Shown here piece by piece: positions 57,266 to 64,000 of a stretch of DNA of 64,000 nt (positions within the stretch are counted from its first letter, which is position 1; each line of letters opens with the position of its first letter). Location: NCBI RefSeq assembly GCF_024679245.1, contig NC_090172.1, positions 6,867,233-6,931,232 of the forward strand. The letters run 5' to 3'. The translations under genes were made by a program, and so were the position numbers. The DNA is from Pseudorasbora parva (taxonomy: Eukaryota > Chordata > Actinopteri > Cypriniformes > Gobionidae). The notes under the pieces are model-generated. The model ran no database searches and was not told where the DNA came from. It saw only the letters and a program-made list of their open reading frames with translations.

Positions 57266-58806
57266 GTGAGACTCTGAAACAGAAATTACAATAAAGGCTG
57301 AAACACACTGCACTGTGGGGTATGGATAAGTTTAAGGGTAAAGTTAGGGACAGCTGTGGTGATATTTCTTTCTAAAGAAATTAGAAACACTGAATCAAAA
57401 TTAAGCCATGAATATCTAGAAATCTAGCTTTGGCTTTAAAAAAACTGTGAGTAAGTTTTAAAGAAATCAGTTTCAAAATGATTCTGGTACATGGTATACT
57501 GACTTTTAATGACTTCTGTTTCTTCTTGTGAGGGCACACACTTTTGCAATGAAGGGGATATAATGTGGTTAAACTATTGTCCGATGTAATGCAATGAAAT
57601 GTACAGTAATGTTGTACATTTTGAGATTCATAATGTAGCAACTCTCAGGTGGATTTTTAAATAAATTTATACACGCACTACGCCACCCTGGGAATTTCTC
57701 CCAAGGAAAATAATGTCAAAGGACACAAGTTCGTTCCCCCAATCAGACGCTCCGAAACATGGGTAATAGTACAAAATAATTCAGTTTATTCAATCATAAT
57801 CATATAAAAGCAGTCATTCTAAAACACAGCCAGACATAAGGGTTGGCTCTTGAAGTCAATCACACGTGGGTCAATAATTTGGGGCTTACCAGCAGGGTCA
57901 GGCTAACGGGAATTGAATCTGCCTACAGCAGAAACATTTCTTTCACCAGTGCACAGTCACAGACACTCCACACCACTCTCTACTAATAGACACGGCACAC
58001 AGTGAATAAAGCACCACCACCGTTAGAAAGAAAGAGCCGGCCTCCCTGCCTTTGGCACCCAGACCCTGTAACACAAAACAAACTGGATAAAAATGTCACA
58101 AGTATACATAGAAATATTAGAGAGGAGAGACTGTATTGCTGGATTGACAAAAAAAATCAAGTTAAATGAAAATAGAGAGAAAAGAATGATGTAAGAAAAA
58201 CAATATTACCACTATAATCTTTCAATAGCAACTAAATCAAAATGAAAACAAATGGCAAAAACAGAAACAAATCCAACACAAAAAGTTGACAAATTGAAAT
58301 CAACAAAACAAAATACCAAAAATTATATAAAATAGAAAACCAAAAAAAGAAACCAGGGATAATACACCTGGCCAAATGTAAACAAAGAAAATAGAAATCA
58401 ACTGAATAGTTGAAAATACAAATTCAAACAAAACAAAATACCACCCCAAGCCAAATATAAATGAAATAAGTTCAGCAAAGCAAAAGAAACAACCTAATAA
58501 TTAAATCAAACAAAAAAAGAATATAAAAAAGGGGAAAATCCGCACAAACAAAACAGCAATGCTATCCGTGGACAGGACGTGAGACACGCCCAACCTAGCG
58601 GTCAATACTCCCGGTGTTTTGGGGGAGAACACCTGAAACACAAAGAGTGTTACAATTATATGTGAATGCTACACATTAGCCCTCTGCCTAAACTTCACTA
58701 ATACCCATTTAGACATACCAATGATGAAATGATGCGCACATAATCGAGGGCATACACACAACAACGGCAGCCACAAGAGTAGTATGCGACCCACGAGTGA
58801 CTGGAA
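57266..58806. other. No gene; A-rich and LTR-like DNA
   Basis: 57665-58080 has a Pro-rich, TTTATTCAATCA-containing segment like a reversed LTR end. 58080-58560 is A-rich. Neither has a clear partner; part may pair with 63789-64000 across the DIRS insertion. Confidence 0.35.
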
Positions 58807-59035
58807 AACGTCCCCGGTTACGTATGTAACCTTAGTTCCCTGAGAACAGGGAACGAGACGCTGCGTCAGCTGACGCTACGGGGAACGCCTTCAGCGTGAC
58901 AGGTGTCTGAAATCGCTATCAAATCACAATCCTACTGACCGTCGGCAGCTGGTGATGTCATCACCGTGCGACCAGGAAGTATAAAAAGGCACCGTGCCAA
59001 CATGACAACATCCGCTTCGTCTGAAGGGACTGTGG
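58807..59035 (+). repeat. Right ITR of DIRS 4 (reverse orientation)
   Basis: Holds GGTTACGTATGTAACC and AGAACAGGGAACGAGAC, then the complement of the left ITR with TGATGTCATCA (about 58953) and TATAAAA (about 58981). Confidence 0.8.
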
Positions 59036-59068
59036 GCAGGCACACCTTGAAGCATGGCCATGTGACGC

Positions 59069-59180
59069 AGCGTCTCGTTCCCTGTTCTCAGGGAACTAAG
59101 GTTACATACGTAACCGGGGACGTTCCCTTTCGAAAGGGAACTCGCGCTGCGTCAGCTGACGCTACGGGGAACGATATACT
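59069..59180. repeat. Internal complementary region of DIRS 4
   Basis: The junction GGGGACGTTCCCTTTCGAAAGG lies at about 59116. The left side equals the right terminus and the right side the left terminus, in complement. Confidence 0.8.
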
Positions 59181-59749
59181 CACGCCGCCATGCTGAGGGG
59201 AGTGCACGCCCCTTACTGGCAGTGAGAACTGCCTGGACGAGTGTTCGCGGAAAGTCTGAACCACTCCCCCTCTAGCCACACAGGCTGCCAGTGACATCAT
59301 TCCCTACGGTCATAGCCCAAGCTATATGCCTAAGAGAGAACCTAAACAAGTTTTAACTGAGGTTTCCTACTCTCGGCTTGCTCGAGGGCCTGGGACCTAC
59401 TACTTTCGAAGGAAGGAGTCCCTTAAGGGAATGTGGCTAGGGGACCCGAGGGCGCCACCAGCCGTCACTAATTCGGGAAACCCTTCACCGAATGCCACCA
59501 GGGAGGCCTCACCTGGCATCACTTCTGTGGGACACCCCAGCTTGGCCAACCCTGTCTGTCAAAACAGAGCCTCCGGAATCGCTCTACTTATGAGCATCCA
59601 GACTGAGGGACTGCAAAGTGGCAATGTCCTCCTCAGACCGGAACTCGGAGACGGGAATCCTGGAGAGCAGTACTCAGCTTAGTGCTTCTTACCCTTGCCA
59701 TCGAGGGGAGTCTCTTCTGCTCGATCCTAGGATCTACTGAGCACATTTA

Positions 59750-60900
59750 TTACAGGGGTGCTCAGGAGGCCTAAAAAGGCCTATGGACTGATCTACCCGG
59801 GAGGCCCCGAGGGGGGCCTGCCCGTCTGATCAGACTCAAGCGGCCGTAAGCTCGCAGACGACCCTCAATGAGGGGAGCTCTTAAGCCAGCTTGGTAGGTA
59901 AACCATGCTGTAGGCTAGCCAGTTCCCTGTCCTGAAGGGACTGCGCAGCAGAAACGGAGTCTCGTTGTGCTAGGGCACGAGCCCGCCACTGAGTTATACC
60001 GGCCCAGGCCGGGACCCAACGGCAGGCAGCCGCTAGCTGTCAGCCCAAAGCCAGTTCTACATTCCCACTTAGGGGAACCGTTTCCCCTCCAGGGAGGCCA
60101 GGAGGCGCTTCTACCTGGCACCGTTAGTGCTAGCTGTTAGGAGCCGCAGGAAGGTGGCTTTACTGGTTCCTCAGGGGCTCATGAGGCTATAACGCCAGAA
60201 GCCACCTATGCTAATGGCTAGCTTGTCACCGAGACCTGGTCCGGGAATCCCCTCCCAAAAAGGCCCGAAGAGGCCTGACAGCATAATACACTGGCCTACC
60301 GAGCGTCCCAGCTCGGGGGCTCACCCTCAGGTGGCCTAGAGCGGCCTACTTCCTGCCAGCCAACGTGCAAACTGTCGGGAGCTATTGTGTTCCCGGGGCT
60401 CGCCTCCAGGGAGGCCTGTTTGATGCCACGTACAGTCCGGTCCTTTTAGGGCGACCTGGAGAGGCCTATTGCCGAATGGCAGTTCCCTATTAGATTGGTG
60501 ACATACGGTGCTTATCCGATGGCAAATCCCACCGGAAACCCTGCAGGGCCGGGAAACGACCATAGGACGGCCTGCAGCGGCCCGTCCCTGATAGCAGACT
60601 ATGCTAGCCGCCTGGCTAGCACCCACGCACACTGTCGCAAGACCTGGGAACCGGGGCTCACCCTACAGGAGGCCTAAAGCGGCCTAGATCCTGTCAACCA
60701 ATGGTCGGAACCCTAGGTCACCCCCTCAGGGGACGCCATGTGAGGCGTGCTGAAACTCAGCAAGCCCTTAGAGTCGGGCTGACAGTGGCTGTCTGCTGGC
60801 TGATGAGGACTGGGTATCCAGTCACTACCTGGGGACTCATCCACAGGGAGGCCGTTAGGGGCCTACTTATGACGAGGTTTCTGCTGCAGCCTACTGAGGC
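59750..60900 (-). repeat. AGGCCT-rich minisatellite region in DIRS 4
   Basis: Repeated AGGAGGCCTA, GGAGGCCTG and AGAGGCCTA words at irregular intervals correspond to the minisatellite of DIRS 3 in reverse. Units are more diverged here and no exact period can be given. Confidence 0.55.
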
Positions 60901-62588
60901 CTACCACCTGACCCAGAGTTAACTGCCCGGACTGCCTCGGCTGGCGTCTCCCGCCAGCCCGCCTTCTATAGTCGGTCCGCCCCAGCGGCCCATAGCAGCC
61001 TTCTGCGACGGCGCAGTCTCTCAGGCAGCGCCTACCAGCGTGGACCTAAAACACAATGCCCACAGCAGTGCACTCAGCATAAAACGCCTTGAACCCTCTA
61101 AAGCGAGGGGAGTACAACTTACGCCACCTGCCTCCAGGGCGGCCGTCTGGTCGTCCAGCGGTCCGCCGTCCGCGCAAGGGCGTCAGCCGTGACAGTGTTT
61201 CGACTCCAGGGGAGCATCCTACCAACCGATGCTTTCAGATGGTTGCGAAGTACAGCTCGACCCGAGCCTAAAAGGTGAAGCAGAAGACACAGAGCAAAAA
61301 GTGAAATATATTGAACACACACAACCGGCCATTTCCTGAACCAAGCCGGGGGGCCGCCCAGAAGTGGCGGCCGCACTAGCTCTGGGGGGCGGGGCTAGCA
61401 AAACCAGTCTGACTGCGCACCGCGCAGAGACGCCTACCCCGTCCCCACGACCACTGGCTGAGTCGCGATTCATTCTGCTATACACCTTTTTGCATTAATA
61501 ACAACCCCCAAATGCAGAAGGGGGGTGGGCATTGGTCGGACGACCCTACTACGGGGAGGCCGGGTAGGGATACAAAGCTCCTGCGGGGATACCGACAGGA
61601 GCCCGGGGCAACTGCCAGGGCGATATGCCACCGCACGACGCCACCGTCATCCCATCAACAGCCTAGGCCAACCTGATGCACTAGCATCGGTCTGATAATC
61701 CCACAACAACGGCCCTAAAAAGGACTGGGACAGACCTTACTGTAGTTCATGCGCTAGCCTAACCTCACAAATTCATCTAGATATTTCACTAGCAGAGGTG
61801 CCAACGCTACCCAGAGGTGGCTACAGCTAAAAACCGTTCGCCAGGAGAACATACGTCAGTTTATATCGCCGCTACATGCCCGCGGCATGTGCGGTGGCCT
61901 CAACTGCTCATATTACACATATCCAGAAGAGAAACAGCCTTATAAACTACTGTTGCTACACTAGCAAACATACAGCCTACATAAACACACTGTGTTTATC
62001 ACAAACATCGTTCTAGCCACCTTTACCGGGGAACTACAGGCCCCCTTCTCCAACTGTTACATTCTTTTCTTCATCTTTTGTAGACAAAATATCCCTCAGG
62101 GAAGCATAGAGTCCAAACATACGGCAAAAAGAAGAATGTTTGCCCTAAAAGGGGACTCACCCGCTGTTTTCAGTGCCTCATCGCTTCATGTAACATGCAT
62201 GCTTCGGCGCACTAACCTGAGGGCGGGGCGCTTTATTCTCACATGTAAGGCCGAGGAGGCGGCCGCGAAATCCCGCTTTTCCCAGAGACGATGCACTGTG
62301 TGCGGGCAGAGCACACACCGGCCTGGCAGGCTTTCGTCAGAGTCTCACCTCCGCTCATCATCAGCCCGCGCGGCCTGGTGTAAAGCGCGCCCGGGGAGAA
62401 AAAAGAAAAACAACAGAACAACAAAGGAGGGGACACAACATCACTTCCGCGCCCTCGGGGGCGGAGACTCACCACCTCGCTTTGGGCGCTGGAAGCGGAT
62501 CTTCTCCCCGATGTCCCTCCTCCTGTTGCGGGTGTCCCGCCTCTTCCACGTCCTACTCCTCCACGGAGGGGGCGCACGAGAGGCCACG

Positions 62589-63377
62589 CTACTGCGTTGG
62601 CCCATTTTTTTTTTTTTTTTTTTGATGATCCTCGGATCTTGATGGGCCATGGACACCCTCCTGCCTGGGCGCCGCCCCAGACCTCAGCGGAATACACGTT
62701 CTATACGCCGCTGAGCGCGCCCTCGCCTCTCTGAACTCTCCCACCACCGCCTCGACGGAGGTGCCGAAAAGCCCAGAGGGCGAGACCGGGGCATCCAGGA
62801 GAAAAGCCTTTTCTTTCACCCCGATGCCCACCAAGTTTATCCACCGATGCCTCTTCTGTGGCGACCCTAGCCGCCATCGACCGTCCGATGGCGACTGCTA
62901 TGTTGTTTGGCCGCCTGGAGAGAGAGATCCGTGGTGCGCCACTCAGCCATCGCATCAGGGGGTAGGCCAACTGGAAAAGCACGGGCTGACGAAGAGGAGG
63001 AGTCTCCATCCGACTCCTCCTCCGTCCGCCTGCTCTCGCGACCTGGCTGATCGTCCGCGAGCACTGTGTTCCCCAGACGATGAGCCAGATCCATCTGGGA
63101 GCCCCAGGACAAACGGCGCCGCTCAGCCTCGGCATGAGCGGGACCGCTCCCAAATGCTGGCTCTTCTTCCCTCGAGTAGAAGGCCGAGCGAGAGCGGAGC
63201 GTCCTCAGTCGGAAAACGCTCGCAGTTTTCGCAGGAAGCCCCCTCGAGAACCTCCCGCGCGTGCTCTTCCCCCAGGCAGAGCACACAAAGGGTGTGCGTG
63301 TCCCCAGGAGTGAGAAACCTGAGACACGGATCAGCGCACTTCCTGTACGCTCCCTTCACTTTGCGTGTGCACTTCAT
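62589..63377 (-). pseudogene. DIRS gag, broken, internal deletion (DIRS 4)
   Basis: The minus strand starts at 63377 with MKCTRKVKGAYRKCADPCLR and keeps the full Cys/His module of DIRS Gag (C-x3-C, TPGDTH, C-x2-C-LG, C-x2-C). The frame then shifts (RRRLSWGSQM, about 63115). The core with LDERFLPS, FFHDLHTEV and LPTRPLK is missing. A later part reads RTTDLSLQAAKQ, IAVAIGRSMAARVATEE and KEKAFLLDAPVSPSGLFGTS (about 62805-62760). It is thus a deleted, frameshifted copy of the 491-aa Gag. A T15-18 run near 62605 ends recognisable similarity. Confidence 0.7.
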
Positions 63378-63410
63378 TCCACTTTAGAAAGACTTTCTAG
63401 CGAACCAGAC

Positions 63411-63610
63411 AAAACAGTCCCTGAAGACGAAAGGATGTTGTCATGTTGGCACGGTGCCTTTTTATACTTCCTGGTCGCACGGTGATGACATCACCAGCTG
63501 CCGACGGTCAGTAGGATTGTGATTTGATAGCGATTTCAGACACCTGTCACGCTGAAGGCGTTCCCCGTAGCGTCAGCTGACGCAGCGCGAGTTCCCTTTC
63601 GAAAGGGAAC
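63411..63610 (-). repeat. Left ITR of DIRS 4 with promoter
   Basis: Read on the minus strand from 63610: GTTCCCTTTCGAAAGGGAAC-type palindrome, then CAGCTGACGC, TGATGTCATCA and TATAAAAAGG (about 63465). Confidence 0.8.
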
Positions 63611-63620
63611 TCAAGTCATG

Positions 63621-63788
63621 CAGGAAGGGCAATGAAGCAGTCGGAGCTCACTATTAAGCAGAAAGATGCAACCAGCGAGGAAGGGCAGTCAAACAGTCGG
63701 GGCTCACTATTAAGCAGAAAGATGCAACCAGCGAGGAAGGGCAGTCAAGCAGTCGGGGCTCACTATTAAGCAGAAAGATGCAACCAGC
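63621..63788. repeat. 56-bp tandem repeat, three units
   Basis: Units start at 63621, 63677 and 63733 with (C/G)AGGAAGGGCA(A/G)TCAA-type text and share CTCACTATTAAGCAGAAAGA. The array begins 11 bp from the DIRS 4 left end. Confidence 0.9.
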
Positions 63789-64000
63789 GGCATTTAGTTA
63801 CTACATTTAGAACGAATTATCTATAACCCTCTCCAGAAGCGCCTACCTTTCTCTAGTGTAGTGTCCACATCTGATGCCGGAAGCAGCAGCAACACAGCGT
63901 TCGCAACGCCTTAGTGACGTTGACAGTGACGTAATTCTAAGGCACATATCTAACGCCTTTTATATCACCATAGTGACAGATAATTGGCTTACGACCCATA
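63789..64000. other. No gene recognised
   Basis: It contains AGTGACGTTGACAGTGACGTAATT (two TGACGT half-sites) and CTTTTATATCACC, suggestive of a promoter or LTR, but no partner sequence was seen. Confidence 0.3.

Larger units (their letters stand above)
58807..63610 (-). mobile_element. Non-autonomous DIRS derivative (DIRS 4), reverse
   Basis: The DIRS left end is at 63610 and the right end at 58807. AAC (complement of GTT) bounds both: 58807-58809 and 63608-63610. It has a right ITR (58807-59035), an ICR (59069-59180) and a left ITR (63411-63610). The interior lacks RT and recombinase. Broken gag is at the left end; the middle shares long stretches with DIRS 3 (for example around 61240-61400 with 33800-34040), so both belong to one subfamily. 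The ITRs are very similar to each other, which suggests a young insertion. Confidence 0.85.

Noticed and set aside
61992..62642. 216-codon plus-strand ORF in DIRS 4
   Set aside because: It runs opposite to the element's coding direction, across a T-run, and has no domain.

Overview
This window looks like a non-coding, transposon-dense stretch of a teleost genome, most likely a cyprinid (zebrafish/carp/goldfish type). The evidence is long CA/GT and TA microsatellites, AT-rich unique DNA, a 5S-rRNA-derived SINE, Tc1/mariner remains, many short inverted-repeat elements, several DIRS tyrosine-recombinase retrotransposons and a chromodomain Ty3/gypsy element. There are no bacterial-type operons. 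The only possible host gene is a two-exon start near 56.64-57.27 kb that resembles the first exons of a fish MS4A-like membrane protein.

Layout. 0-16 kb: mostly unannotatable DNA with scattered MITEs, including two TTAA-flanked elements (4.1-4.8 and 11.2-12.5 kb), two copies of a family with 9-bp target duplications (6.5-7.1 and 14.2-14.7 kb), Tc1 remains and a 5S-derived SINE. 16.7-24.5 kb: a TTAA-type repeat interrupted by a hAT-like element and by a 5.3-kb DIRS (18306-23644) with an intact gag ORF, broken RT/RNase H, a frameshifted tyrosine recombinase, inverted terminal repeats and an internal complementary region. 25.6-28.6 kb: a deleted DIRS sitting inside an L2-like LINE. 29.7-30.7 kb: an element with about 57-bp inverted ends. 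31.6-36.6 and 58.8-63.6 kb: two ORF-less DIRS derivatives with gag remnants, G/C-rich repeats and complete terminal/internal complementary repeats. 37.4-45.7 kb: a TTAA element, a solo LTR with hairpin tandem repeats, a minisatellite, Tc1 copies, a foldback MITE and the third 9-bp-TSD element. 45.8-50.5 kb: a nest of at least four insertions inside a solo LTR. 51.2-56.6 kb: a complete, very young gypsy element (LTRs, gag, pol) inside a hAT-type MITE.

How the parts act. The gypsy element has everything seen in mobile members of its group: near-identical LTRs, a 5-bp TSD, an RNA-start segment complementary to its own primer-binding site (self-priming), a CCHC gag, protease, RT, RNase H, a DDE integrase and a C-terminal chromodomain. 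The DIRS copies form one family series: the 18-kb copy kept gag but lost RT motif A, and the two long derivatives keep only the cis-acting ends. The most unusual item is the three-copy 9-bp-TSD family, which carries a segment resembling the Walker-A region of a RecQ-type helicase, the arrangement expected of a gene-fragment-capturing transposon. All family assignments were made by eye from motifs; none was checked against a database.
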